Shown piece after piece: positions 18,201-27,407 of a stretch of 64,000 nt of DNA (position 1 is the first letter of the stretch; the number at the start of each line of letters is the position of its first letter). The stretch is from Chloroflexota bacterium (GTDB taxonomy: Bacteria; Chloroflexota; Anaerolineae; Anaerolineales; Anaerolineaceae), in assembly GCA_029548365.1 (NCBI GenBank), contig JAKPNN010000002.1, forward strand, positions 62,001 to 126,000. The letters are read 5' to 3'. The notes under the pieces are model-generated. The model was not told where the DNA came from, did no database searches, and saw only the letters and a list, made by a program, of their open reading frames with translations. Both the position numbers and the translations under genes were made by a program.

Positions 18201-21068
18201 ATGGCAAGTGATCAGACCGAGATAAATGTCGAAAATGCGGATGATTTATCGATTTCATGGCATACGCTGACCAGCGTAGACGCTTTACAGCGGTTGGAAT
18301 CAAAAATTGACGTTGGGCTTACCAGTATAGAAGTCGCGGCAAGGCAGGAGCAGTACGGCTTGAATGAGCTGGAAGAAGCGCCTCCGACCACCTTCTGGCA
18401 GATGTTGTGGGCACAAATCAATAGTTTTGTGATCTACTTGCTGCTGGGTGCAGCCATTGTATCCGCACTTCTGGGGGATTACGTAGAAGCAATTGCCATC
18501 CTGGCGATTGTGGTCCTGAATGCCATCATGGGAATCATCCAGGAAAGCCGTGCAGAGGCTTCCCTGGCCGCCCTCAAGAAACTGGCCGCTCCGGAAGCCT
18601 CCGTGCTTCGGGATGGTAAACGAATATCCGTTCCCGCTCCTCAACTGGTTCCCGGGGATATCGTTTTCCTTGAGGCAGGCAACTATATCCCGGCGGATAT
18701 ACGCTTGCTTGAAGCGGTCAATCTACGCATCGATGAGGCTTCACTGACCGGTGAATCCGTCTCCGTACAGAAAAATGCGGAATCCAGGCTCGAGAAAGAT
18801 GTTCCCCTGGGCGACCGGACCAACACCGCTTTTATGGGAACCCTGGCGAATTATGGGCGTGGCAAGGGCGTCGTCGTCAGCACCGGCATGCACACCCAGC
18901 TTGGAATGATCGCCACCATGCTCCAGCAGGTCGAGGATGAGCAAACCCCCTTGCAGCGGCGGTTGGACCAGTTTGGCAAAATCTTGGGGTGGGCAAGTTT
19001 GGCTGTCTGTGCCCTGATCTTTGTGATCGGCGTGGCCCGTTTTGCCCTTGAACCGGGCCAGGCAGATTTCTTCGGCCCACAAGCGCTGGAAACCTATACC
19101 GAACTGTTCATGATCGCGGTTTCCCTGGCCATTGCTGCCGTGCCTGAAGGTCTGCCCGCAATCGTCACCATCAGCCTGGCGCTCGGAATGCGCGAGATGG
19201 TTCGACGCCACGCCCTCATCCGCAAGCTTTCTTCGGTTGAGACCCTGGGGTCAGCCACCGTCATTTGTTCGGATAAAACAGGAACATTGACCCAAAACGA
19301 AATGACCGTCACCCGTGTTTGGGCTGATGGCGATTTCATCTCCATTACAGGAAGAGGGTATTCCCCGCAGGGTGATTTTCTAAAAGACGATCAGCCGATC
19401 AACATCAAAGATTATCCGGCGATTAAATCCACCCTGTGGCTGGGCACTTTGAACAACGATGCCCAGCTCGAACCAGCCGGCGAACAGGACGGGCGGGAAA
19501 CTTTTCGCATGGTCGGCGATCCAACCGAAGGCGCAATCCTGGTCGCAGCGCTAAAACTGGGCGCTTCTATCGATTTGCTCAACCAAACCTTTCCCCGCTC
19601 TCAAGAAATCCCCTTTGATTCCGTACGCAAACGTATGCTGACCATACATGCGGTTGATGACCAGGCGGATGATGACCTTTCAATCATCAACAATGGGCAA
19701 AGACAACAAAACCAGTATTTCATCAATGTCAAAGGCGCGCCCGATGTGGTGCTTGGCTTGTGTACCCATATTGAGGTTGGCAATGATCATCTTGAACCCC
19801 TGACCGAAGCACGCCGTCAGGAGGTTTTAGCAGCCAACGACGCCATGACAAATGATGCATTGCGGGTATTAGGTGTTGCCTGCCGCACCATCACCACAGT
19901 ACCGGAAGAAATCAACAGCGAGGAACTGGAGCGCGATCTGACCTTTGTGGGTTTGATCGGTATGATCGATCCAGCCCGAGAGGAAGTGGCAGATGCCATC
20001 CTCACCGCGAACAGCGCTGGGATTCGCACGATCATGATCACTGGTGACTATCCCAACACTGCCCGAGCCATCGCAGAACAGATCAGCCTAATGCGCCCCG
20101 GTCATCAGGTGATGACGGGCAGCGCGCTCGATACGCTCAGCGATGAAGAGATGATTGAAAACGTGCAGATCACCGATGTGTATGCACGCGTCAGCCCGGA
20201 ACACAAGATGCGCATTGTAGATGCCCTGCGCGCCAACCAGGAAGTGGTCGCGATGACGGGTGACGGCGTCAACGATGCGCCGGCGATCAAACGCGCAGAT
20301 ATTGGCGTGGCTATGGGTATCACCGGCACCGATGTTGCTAAAGGCGCAGCCGACATGGTCCTTACCGATGATAACTACGCCAGCATCGTTTCTGCAGTAG
20401 AACAGGGTCGGGTGATTTACAGCAATATCCGCAAATTTGTCTACTATTTGCTATCCTGTAACATGGCCGAGATCATGGTAATCTTCCTGGCGACCTTGTT
20501 TGGCTGGCCCATCCCTCTGACTGCGATCCAACTGCTGTGGCTTAACCTGGTCACGGATGGAGCCCCTGCGCTGGCGTTGGGAACCGAAGCGGGAGATCCC
20601 GACATCATGGAACTCCCACCCCGGCCGCCAAGCGAGCCCATCATCAACCGTCACATGCAGATCGGCATCGTGGTACAGACCATCGCCATCACCGCAGTCA
20701 CCCTGATTGCATTTGCAATTGGTCATGTTTTCGAGCCCGAACATGCCGAGTTCGCCCAAACCATGGCTTTTGTGACCCTCAGCATCTCCGAGTTGTTCCG
20801 AGCGTATACCGCACGCTCTGAATACTATCCGCTGCTTAAGATCGGTGTATTCAAAAATAGAATTATGAACTGGGCTGTGCTGGGTTCGCTGCTGCTGATT
20901 TTCGCGGTGATTTACGTGCCTTTCCTTCAACCGATTTTCAACACAGCCCCATTGGGGATTGCAGAATGGCTTGAGATCCTCCCGTTGGTTCTGATCCCCT
21001 CGGTTGCCGCAGAGATAACAAAAGTATTCTTGCGAAAACAGATACAAAAGACTCAGTCTGCTGCTTAA
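18201..21068 (+). CDS. cation-transporting P-type ATPase (type IIA, Ca2+-like)
   Basis: The 955-residue protein has the N-terminal cation-ATPase domain, the TGES actuator loop (LTGESVSVQK), AVPEGLP in M4, the phosphorylation motif DKTGT at residues 358-362, TGDGVNDAPA, and six C-terminal membrane segments. PEGLP together with AEIMVI in M5 and NLVTDGAPALALG in M6 place it with SERCA/PMR1-like Ca2+ (or Ca/Mn) exporters rather than proton or heavy-metal pumps. The substrate is inferred from motifs. GGAG precedes the ATG. It is monocistronic, lying between two hairpins. Confidence 0.9.
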   Translation: MASDQTEINVENADDLSISWHTLTSVDALQRLESKIDVGLTSIEVAARQEQYGLNELEEAPPTTFWQMLWAQINSFVIYLLLGAAIVSALLGDYVEAIAILAIVVLNAIMGIIQESRAEASLAALKKLAAPEASVLRDGKRISVPAPQLVPGDIVFLEAGNYIPADIRLLEAVNLRIDEASLTGESVSVQKNAESRLEKDVPLGDRTNTAFMGTLANYGRGKGVVVSTGMHTQLGMIATMLQQVEDEQTPLQRRLDQFGKILGWASLAVCALIFVIGVARFALEPGQADFFGPQALETYTELFMIAVSLAIAAVPEGLPAIVTISLALGMREMVRRHALIRKLSSVETLGSATVICSDKTGTLTQNEMTVTRVWADGDFISITGRGYSPQGDFLKDDQPINIKDYPAIKSTLWLGTLNNDAQLEPAGEQDGRETFRMVGDPTEGAILVAALKLGASIDLLNQTFPRSQEIPFDSVRKRMLTIHAVDDQADDDLSIINNGQRQQNQYFINVKGAPDVVLGLCTHIEVGNDHLEPLTEARRQEVLAANDAMTNDALRVLGVACRTITTVPEEINSEELERDLTFVGLIGMIDPAREEVADAILTANSAGIRTIMITGDYPNTARAIAEQISLMRPGHQVMTGSALDTLSDEEMIENVQITDVYARVSPEHKMRIVDALRANQEVVAMTGDGVNDAPAIKRADIGVAMGITGTDVAKGAADMVLTDDNYASIVSAVEQGRVIYSNIRKFVYYLLSCNMAEIMVIFLATLFGWPIPLTAIQLLWLNLVTDGAPALALGTEAGDPDIMELPPRPPSEPIINRHMQIGIVVQTIAITAVTLIAFAIGHVFEPEHAEFAQTMAFVTLSISELFRAYTARSEYYPLLKIGVFKNRIMNWAVLGSLLLIFAVIYVPFLQPIFNTAPLGIAEWLEILPLVLIPSVAAEITKVFLRKQIQKTQSAA

Positions 21069-21106
21069 TTAGCCTGGGTATTGAACGGAATACACAAAAG
21101 ATTTGA

Positions 21107-21136
21107 AATAAGGGTGCGGCAAGCCGCACCCTTATT
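21107..21136 (+). terminator. hairpin after the P-type ATPase gene
   Basis: AATAAGGGTGCGGC and GCCGCACCCTTATT form a 14-bp perfect stem around AA, 39 bases after the stop. It lacks a U-run beyond the stem itself, so termination strength is uncertain. Confidence 0.6.
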
Positions 21137-21334
21137 CGCAGAACCCCACCGAACACATTTTGCCTCCCGGGGTTATTGAGGGTAGAAAATGAGGGTATTT
21201 TGCATACCGTTTTCTAACCCTCTCCCCATCCCCATTCCCTTTGGAAGGGGGAGACTAATACTTTCACTCGACTTTACTATTAGGAAAGCCCCGGCTCGCA
21301 TATCATCGGGGTGCTATACACGATGATTGTCTGT

Positions 21335-21387
21335 CAGCTATCGGCTATCAGCTATTAGCTATCAGCTTTCAGCTTTCAGCTATCAGC
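21335..21387 (+). repeat. degenerate tandem 7-bp repeat (CAGCTAT)
   Basis: About seven and a half copies of CAGCTAT lie in register, with variants CGGCTAT, TAGCTAT and CAGCTTT. This resembles the short heptamer repeats found between genes in many cyanobacterial and Chloroflexota genomes. Confidence 0.85.
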
Positions 21388-21498
21388 GCTATCACCCTTC
21401 AATATTTTCCAATTCGCTGTGTCATCCCCATTTCGGCATATAATCAACACAAGGTAACTCTTCTTCATTTCACTTCAGAAGGCAGGTACAAGCATCCT

Positions 21499-22137
21499 AT
21501 GGAAAAATTCATCGCTGTAGCTGGAAATATCGGCGTGGGAAAGTCAACCCTGGTTAAATTGCTCAGTGAGGTCCTGGACTGGACGCCCTTTTATGAGCCG
21601 GTAACAGAAAACCCTTATCTAACTGATTTCTACACGGACATGCAAACCTGGGCTTTTCACTCACAGGTGTATTTCCTTATGCGGCGTCTACATATCCACC
21701 GACAGTTAATGAAAATGAACGGCTCGGTCATCCAGGACCGCAGCGTCTACGAAGATGCTGAAGTCTTTGCCCACAACCTGCATCGGCAGAACGCCATCAG
21801 CGACCGGGATTATGCCACCTATCGAGAGCTGTACCAGGTCCTGGTGGAATTTTTGCCGCCGCCTGACCTGGTACTTTACCTGCGAGCTTCTGTTCCTACT
21901 CTGTTAGAGCGTATATCAAAGCGCGGCCGCGATTATGAAAAAACCATCAGCCCGGAATACCTGACTGACTTGAATACCCTGTATGAAAACTGGACAGAGC
22001 ATTTTGCACTGTGCCCCATCCTGACCATTCCCTGCGACAACCTGGATTATGTGGCCAAACCCCAACATCTGGAATTGATTGTGGATAAAGTCAAAGAAAT
22101 ATTGATTGGCAAGGCTGAAGTCCGCTTTGACCTTTAA
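21499..22137 (+). CDS. deoxynucleoside kinase (dAK/dGK family)
   Basis: The 212-residue protein has P-loop GNIGVGKS at residues 9-16, FYEPVTENPYL, QDRSVYED (the DRS motif that contacts the substrate hydroxyl) and ERISKRGRDYE (the lid arginines). It phosphorylates deoxyadenosine and/or deoxyguanosine in purine salvage; sequence alone does not separate these, or dCK. Its stop is followed by a palindrome at 22148-22161, and the SpoVS gene converges on it. Confidence 0.88.
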   Translation: MEKFIAVAGNIGVGKSTLVKLLSEVLDWTPFYEPVTENPYLTDFYTDMQTWAFHSQVYFLMRRLHIHRQLMKMNGSVIQDRSVYEDAEVFAHNLHRQNAISDRDYATYRELYQVLVEFLPPPDLVLYLRASVPTLLERISKRGRDYEKTISPEYLTDLNTLYENWTEHFALCPILTIPCDNLDYVAKPQHLELIVDKVKEILIGKAEVRFDL

Positions 22138-22147
22138 CCCCCTGCAT

Positions 22148-22161
22148 GCGCGTTAACGCGC
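22148..22161. repeat. palindrome GCGCGTTAACGCGC
   Basis: A 14-base perfect palindrome lies 10 bases after the dNK stop. A one-base variant, GCGCGTTGACGCGC, lies 20 bases after the YchF-like gene (9551-9564), overlapping the pcrA -35 box. Its role is unknown; it could be a hairpin at transcript ends or a protein-binding site. Confidence 0.6.
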
Positions 22162-22215
22162 GTGTTAATCTCGGCAAAAGATGGGGGATTAATTCGTTCT
22201 ACCCGTACAGACAGA

Positions 22216-22515
22216 TCATTCCACAGGCAATGCTGAGTTCTGTTCCTGTAACACGGGTTGGGTCATAACGGTTAGCTTAACTGCAGTTCGAGTCTTTCCG
22301 TCAATTTCCACGTCCACAAATTCTGGCACCAACACAATCCCCAAGTTATCTTTCGCTAAATAGCCTTTAGCAATAATAATTGACTTAATGGCTTGGTTAA
22401 CAGCGCCAGCGCCAATGGACTGAACTTCTGCAAGCTTTTGCTCACGGACAATCGCTGCGATTGCACCAGCGACCGCAGCAGTTCGGGAGTTGGCTGATAC
22501 TTTGATAATGTTCAT
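22216..22515 (-). CDS. spoVS: stage V sporulation protein S family (SpoVS, Alba-like fold)
   Basis: The 99-residue protein begins MNIIKVSANSRTAAVAGAIA and carries the conserved SIGAGAVNQAIKSIIIAKGYL block that defines SpoVS. The fold is Alba-like and nucleic-acid-binding. In Bacillus, SpoVS affects spore coat assembly and septation. No sporulation gene is seen in this window, and the family occurs in non-sporulating Chloroflexota and Deinococcus-Thermus, so a general nucleic-acid role is more likely. GGGAGC precedes the ATG. Monocistronic. Confidence 0.9.
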   Translation of the reverse strand: MNIIKVSANSRTAAVAGAIAAIVREQKLAEVQSIGAGAVNQAIKSIIIAKGYLAKDNLGIVLVPEFVDVEIDGKTRTAVKLTVMTQPVLQEQNSALPVE

Positions 22516-22912
22516 TTTTATGCTCCCTGAATGATATTACCTTCGAATATAAAGCTCAGGATATGCCCGAATCCCGGGGCTTTTATTCATTTTCTTTTAA
22601 AATTTTACATGATTATTGCTGCGCAATCAAGTATTTCAGGTTTGGCATCGTCTTTTTAATAAATATGTTAACCAAAACACACTCAACACCCTTTTGTAGA
22701 ATGTTAATGCTAATGAACCTCAGCTTCTTTTTGATACTGTGACGCCTGTTCAGTTTTGCGATCGATACTGGTGAATACAAGATATATTTTAAAAAGCCCT
22801 GTGAAGGGAATCTTCACAGGGCTTTTTGCATTTATGTATTAATCATTGAGGAGAGTTTCTTCGGCTAATCAATCCTTAAGCATTTCTGCCGCCAGCCTAA
22901 CCAGAGCTTTTA
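22516..22912. other. 397-base intergenic region between spoVS and the GPH transporter
   Basis: It holds the spoVS leader, whose promoter reads leftward (candidate -10 TATATT near 22540), a short GCCC/GGGC hairpin near 22565-22580, and the transporter terminator at 22792-22827. The middle (about 22600-22790) is AT-rich with no feature recognised. Confidence 0.5.
22792..22827 (-). terminator. terminator after the GPH transporter operon
   Basis: AAAAGCCCTGTGAAG and CTTCACAGGGCTTTT form a 15-bp perfect stem with loop GGAAT. U-runs exist on both strands; the position 86 bases beyond the transporter stop makes the minus strand the likely user. Confidence 0.88.
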
Positions 22913-24286
22913 CTAAGAGCGTTTCGCTTTTGGAGCCTCACGTCGCGTGCGCAAGTCATCCACCATTTGGCGATGCTGTGTGCGACCCAGGGGATAAAAA
23001 ATGGCAATTAATATGCCAGCGATCAAAAACAACGCGGGGATGGGCCCGACGACCAGCCGGATGCCCAGCAAAGCGCTGGGGGGTTGCACTGCATTCTGAC
23101 CGGTCTGCATCTTGCTGATCTGCAAAACCAGCAGCGAAAGTGGTTGCGCAATCGCCATGCCGATCTTTCCCAACAGGGTGACCAAGCTGTAGAATATGCC
23201 CTCATTGCGTTCCCCGGTGTGCCATTCCTCCCATTCAATTGCATCTGGGATAATTGCCCAGGGCAGTACTTGCCCGGCGCTGACTCCAATCCCAGCCAGC
23301 ACACACAGGATGAGAATGAGCCAGAAGGGCGTTTGGGGATTCATGAAAATCAGCACGATCATCACCAAAGACCAAAATCCAACGCCGATAATGTAAGCCC
23401 AGCGCTTATTCCAGTTTTTCGAAACCCAGTTCCAGAACGGTAGTGCGAAAATCGCCGTTACGAAGATGCTGATCATGATGATAATGTTCTGAGACTGGCG
23501 CTGGATGACATGCAGGATGAAAAACTGCAGGTTGGATTCGATCACAATAATTGCCATCCAGGTGGCCAGGTACATCAGGGCACCAAACACGAAGGGCTTG
23601 TTCTTGAAGGCAGCCTTAAGTGAAGGCCAGAACTCTGGCAGTTTTTCGGACTGGTATTCCTTCTTTTCTTTAGTGCCAAAAAACACGCCAAAATAAGGCG
23701 CGGCAGCGAGTGCCCCAGCCGCCACTGCCATGATCATCACATTGCGCGAGGTTGCCTGGGTCCAATCGTTGCCCACAATCAGTAAAGGCAGGATGTATGC
23801 CGTCAGGCTGCCAGTAATATTGAACATCATCCTGAAACTGGTTAGTTTTGTGCGCTCATCGTAATCGGAGGTCAATTCCGGTATGAGCGCAAAATACGGC
23901 ATATAAACAAAGGTCGCCAGGGCTTCATAAATAATATAAGCCAGCGAATAATAGATCACCAATCCGGTCTGGCCAAAATCCGGGTGGAGCCATAACAACA
24001 AGAAAGACAACCCGAAGGGAATGGTGCCAAACAGCAAAAAGGGACGCCGCCGCCCCCACCTGGTCCGGGTACGATCTGAGATGTACCCCACCAGCAAATC
24101 ATTGACAAAATCCCAGCTTCGCCCGACAAATAAAATAATGGCCACCAACCCTGGTGCCACACCCACCACCGTCACCAGAAAAACCGAGAAGAAGGCTGAG
24201 ATGATTGAATTGTTCATGCTGAAACCGAAATCTCCCATGCCGTAAAGGATATTCGTAATAAAGGGAAGTTTTTCTTTTTTCTCCAT
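22913..24286 (-). CDS. GPH-family (MelB-like) sodium:sugar symporter
   Basis: The 457-residue membrane protein has about 12 hydrophobic segments. Its N-terminal half matches glycoside-pentoside-hexuronide symporters: YGMGDFGFSMNN near residue 15, then GRSWDFVNDLLVGYISDRT and RWGRRRPFLLFG, the conserved cytoplasmic loop. It probably imports a sugar or glycoside with Na+ or H+. AGGAG eight bases before the ATG supports the start. It is the last gene of a leftward set, with surE 107 bases upstream; no glycosidase is nearby to indicate the substrate. Confidence 0.88.
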   Translation of the reverse strand: MEKKEKLPFITNILYGMGDFGFSMNNSIISAFFSVFLVTVVGVAPGLVAIILFVGRSWDFVNDLLVGYISDRTRTRWGRRRPFLLFGTIPFGLSFLLLWLHPDFGQTGLVIYYSLAYIIYEALATFVYMPYFALIPELTSDYDERTKLTSFRMMFNITGSLTAYILPLLIVGNDWTQATSRNVMIMAVAAGALAAAPYFGVFFGTKEKKEYQSEKLPEFWPSLKAAFKNKPFVFGALMYLATWMAIIVIESNLQFFILHVIQRQSQNIIIMISIFVTAIFALPFWNWVSKNWNKRWAYIIGVGFWSLVMIVLIFMNPQTPFWLILILCVLAGIGVSAGQVLPWAIIPDAIEWEEWHTGERNEGIFYSLVTLLGKIGMAIAQPLSLLVLQISKMQTGQNAVQPPSALLGIRLVVGPIPALFLIAGILIAIFYPLGRTQHRQMVDDLRTRREAPKAKRS

Positions 24287-24393
24287 GGTGTCAGCTCCTG
24301 TAATAATTGCTTAGAATAGTCACTTAATTAACTGGAAACCATTTTAATAGTTATGCTTAAATCGTTAATCTGCAGGTGAATACCAGCCTGGCG

Positions 24394-25212
24394 TTAATCA
24401 TCCATCGCTTCGATCAGCCCGCGCAACTGATGAAAATCTGTGCGGGAAGTCATATCAATGCTAATTGGCGTGACAGAGACTTTTTTGTCGACTAATAGCA
24501 CGTAAATATCTCCGTCTGGCTCTAAATTGTTTGGATCATAATTCAGTTTGTATTTGATCGGCCCGGGTTCAGAAAAAGAATTGCGCTGCGCCATTTCTGG
24601 ATGGTAGTATTTCTTACGTGATTGGCGGGTGATAATCCAGGGAGTCTCCGCTGAAGCCCCTGCAGGCACGTCCACTTTAAGCACATCCACATCGAAGGGG
24701 AATTCCCTGTTCAACATCACCCGGGCGAATTTGTGAGTGAAATAAGCTGCCGCGCTGAAATCAACGTCTTGCGACAGGGAAAGATGATACTCCGGTTTTG
24801 TCTGCATCGAAACCGCCAGGGCAGGGATGCCAAATGAGGTTGCTTCCAGGGCTGCGCCAACAGTGCCGGAAACGGTAATGGATGAACCAATATTCTCCCC
24901 ATAATTAATGCCAGAAACCACCAGGTCGGGTTTGGATTTGATCACATCATAGATGCCATGCACCACCGCCTGTCCCGGTGAGCCATCCACGGCATACACA
25001 GGCCAATCGCGCCCATTGACGTGCAGCGACATCGTTTCGATAATTCCGGTTGAAGTAATCGGCATGCTGTGCCCGGTGCTGGTTTGCTGGTACAGTGGTG
25101 CAACGATATGCACAAATCCAAGCAAATCCAGGGCTTGTGCGGCAGCCCATAAGCCCGGTGAGTGGATGCTGTCGTCGTTGGTCAGTAAAATTTGGATTGT
25201 TTTATCATTCAT
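24394..25212 (-). CDS. surE: 5'/3'-nucleotidase SurE
   Basis: The 272-residue protein has the SurE metal-binding start ILLTNDDS (residues 8-15, Asp13-Asp14), followed by VVAP-like IVAPLYQQTSTGHS and the second metal site VVSGINYGENIG. SurE hydrolyses nucleoside monophosphates and short polyphosphate, using a divalent metal. Relative to most members, NDDG is NDDS here. It lies downstream of sufS-sufE on the same strand with a 135-base gap. Confidence 0.92.
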   Translation of the reverse strand: MNDKTIQILLTNDDSIHSPGLWAAAQALDLLGFVHIVAPLYQQTSTGHSMPITSTGIIETMSLHVNGRDWPVYAVDGSPGQAVVHGIYDVIKSKPDLVVSGINYGENIGSSITVSGTVGAALEATSFGIPALAVSMQTKPEYHLSLSQDVDFSAAAYFTHKFARVMLNREFPFDVDVLKVDVPAGASAETPWIITRQSRKKYYHPEMAQRNSFSEPGPIKYKLNYDPNNLEPDGDIYVLLVDKKVSVTPISIDMTSRTDFHQLRGLIEAMDD

Positions 25213-25347
25213 AGGGTTTAGTTTTCGTCGATAAAATTGGTAATCAGCACAAGGTTATCACAGAGCCAGGTTTTTGTCCCGGTCAATCGCTACCATGACA
25301 AACCCTGGCAGACAAGTACAACTTTTTATGATCAACTTGAGAAGAGA

Positions 25348-25773
25348 TTAACTGCCCTCCCCCACACACTGTACAGCAAAGGACCGGATCTCATTTACCA
25401 TAGCCAGCAAGCCGTTGGTGCGCTGTGAAGAAAGGTGTTGATTGAGTCCGATCGTCTCAAAGAAATGCAGATCAGCCTGGCTCACTTCTTCTGCGGGCTG
25501 ACCGGAAAAAACCTGCAGCAATAAAGCCGCCAGCCCTTTGACAATCAGCGAATCGCTGTCAGCCTGCAGGTACACGACGCCCTGGTGACATTCACGAGCC
25601 AGCCACACCAGCGATTGGCACCCCCGCACAAGATTGTCCTCGGTGCGATTTTCCTCGGCCATGGGCGGGCTTTTTTGCCCCAGTTCGATCAAATACGCGT
25701 AACGCTCATCCCATTCGGGTAGAAAAGAAAAATCTTCAATAATCTGGGCTTGAATTTCCTGTATCGTTAGCAT
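25348..25773 (-). CDS. sufE: SufE-type cysteine desulfuration protein
   Basis: The 141-residue protein has the SufE fold signature with the persulfide-accepting cysteine in VRGCQSLVWL (Cys52). SufE takes sulfur from the SufS persulfide and passes it to the Fe-S scaffold. The gene begins only three bases after the sufS stop, so the pair is translated together. No sufBCD is in the window. Confidence 0.93.
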   Translation of the reverse strand: MLTIQEIQAQIIEDFSFLPEWDERYAYLIELGQKSPPMAEENRTEDNLVRGCQSLVWLARECHQGVVYLQADSDSLIVKGLAALLLQVFSGQPAEEVSQADLHFFETIGLNQHLSSQRTNGLLAMVNEIRSFAVQCVGEGS

Positions 25774-25776
25774 GAC

Positions 25777-27000
25777 TCACCGTCTTAGAATCTTAAGTGC
25801 CTGGTGAATGGATTCTACAAGCACGTCGATATCCTCAAAGTTGTTATATAGCGCCAGCGACGCCCTCACTGTGCCTTCAACGCCCAAAGCCGCCATGATC
25901 GGTTCCGTGCAGTGATGTCCTGTACGCACCGCCACGCCGCGGGTATCTAAAAGCGTTCCCAGGTCATAATGGTGCACCCCTTCTATATTGAAGGGAACAA
26001 TGCTGGTATGCAGTTTGCCATTTCCGTAGATCTTCAACCCGTCAATCTCGAGCAATTTTTTACGGGCATAGGCTAAAACCGCATCTTCGTGAGCCCTGAC
26101 CTCGGTAAAGTCCAGGGCGTTCAGGTAATCAAGCGCTGCTGCCATGCCAATCGGACCAACGATATTGGGCGTTCCGGCTTCGAATTTAAAGGGTAGCTTG
26201 TTATAGGTGGTCTTTTCCACGGTCACCCGTTCGATCATCTCGCCCCCACCCTGGTAAGGCGGCATGGCATCCAGCCATTTTTCTTTGCCGTAAAGTACGC
26301 CAATGCCGGTCGGCCCGTAGATCTTGTGACCGGAAAAGGCATAGAAATCCGCATCCAGCGCTCTGACATCATGGTCAACATGCTGAACTGCCTGTGCTGC
26401 GTCAACCAATACAACCGCCCCAGCGTCATGAGCCATTCGAATGATCTCCTGCGCCGGGTTGACCGTACCCAACGAGTTGGAAACATGGTTAAAAGCCACA
26501 AGGCGCGTCTTGCTGTTCAGCAGGTTTTGGTAGATATCCAGCCTGAGGTCGCCATTTTCATCAAAGGGAACCACATGATAGTTAGCTCCACGGCGCTCGC
26601 ACAGCATCTGCCAGGGGACAAAATTCGAATGATGATCCATCATTGTAAAAATCACTTCATCGCCAGGGTTAATGAACACCTCTCCAAAAGAATACGCCAC
26701 CAGGTTAATGGCTTCTGTTGTGCCGCGTGTGAAGATGATTTCGTACTCATGTTCGGCGTTGATGTGGCGTTGCACGGTTCGGCGGGCGGCTTCATGTGCT
26801 TCTGTAGCCAGGTTCGAGAGGTGATGTGCAGCGCGATGGATATTGCTGTTATAGCGGGTGTAATAATCCACGATCGCATCGATCACCGCTTGAGGCTTTT
26901 GGGTTGTGGCGGCATTATCCAGGTAAACCAGGGGCTTCCCGTACACCCGGGTGTGTAAAATCGGGAAATCAGCGCGGATTTTTTGAACATCAAGGGTCAT
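25777..27000 (-). CDS. sufS: SufS-type cysteine desulfurase
   Basis: The 407-residue PLP enzyme has YLDNAATTQKP at the N-terminus, PLP lysine in FSGHKIYGPTG (about residue 226) and the catalytic cysteine in RTGHHCTEPIM (about 364), the group II arrangement that needs SufE. It releases sulfur from cysteine for Fe-S clusters. AAGG before the ATG, and an AT-rich inverted repeat (CTTATT/AATAAG at about 27009-27025) lies in its leader. The adjacent sufE confirms the assignment. Confidence 0.95.
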   Translation of the reverse strand: MTLDVQKIRADFPILHTRVYGKPLVYLDNAATTQKPQAVIDAIVDYYTRYNSNIHRAAHHLSNLATEAHEAARRTVQRHINAEHEYEIIFTRGTTEAINLVAYSFGEVFINPGDEVIFTMMDHHSNFVPWQMLCERRGANYHVVPFDENGDLRLDIYQNLLNSKTRLVAFNHVSNSLGTVNPAQEIIRMAHDAGAVVLVDAAQAVQHVDHDVRALDADFYAFSGHKIYGPTGIGVLYGKEKWLDAMPPYQGGGEMIERVTVEKTTYNKLPFKFEAGTPNIVGPIGMAAALDYLNALDFTEVRAHEDAVLAYARKKLLEIDGLKIYGNGKLHTSIVPFNIEGVHHYDLGTLLDTRGVAVRTGHHCTEPIMAALGVEGTVRASLALYNNFEDIDVLVESIHQALKILRR

Positions 27001-27407
27001 AATTGCCTTCTTATTGATTTAATAAGTCAAAGAATTCTACCGCACCAGGACAGCGAAGGGAAAGCAGTATCAGCCAGTGCCCGGCGCGATCGGTGTTTCA
27101 TAGCCACCTCTAACCTTCTTATAAAATAAGGTTGACAAGGTTTTTAACCGCCTGGATTAATTTATTCATGCCTGAATCCCTTGCCGTTTTTTCCATCCAC
27201 ACCAAATCGAGTTGATCACAATTTTGAAGTCTGAGAGTTTCTAAAAAAGCCGGTGAGTGTCCCTGTTTGGTTAAGTGCGATCAAACCGCCTGTGCCCGGG
27301 CATGCCGTAGCATAGCCACGAGAGCCGGCACATTCCCGTGGCGATCTGCAAGCAATGCAGTTTTCGTGAGCATGTGCTATTAACCTGCAGGGGCTTCACC
27401 CCGCGTG
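27001..27407. other. 407-base intergenic region, no gene seen
   Basis: It contains the sufS leader and promoter region on the right-to-left strand, a weak inverted repeat AACCTT/AAGGTT near 27112-27133, and GC-rich degenerate sequence with stop codons in all frames. No RNA gene or open frame could be supported. Confidence 0.45.

Larger units (their letters stand above)
21069..21498. other. 430-base intergenic region with hairpin and heptamer repeats
   Basis: After the ATPase stop comes a GC-rich hairpin (21107-21136). A stretch CCCTCTCCCC...GGAAGGGGGAG follows at about 21219-21251, then a degenerate tandem 7-mer array (21335-21387), and finally the dNK leader with AAGGCAGG near 21479. No gene is seen. 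Confidence 0.6.
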
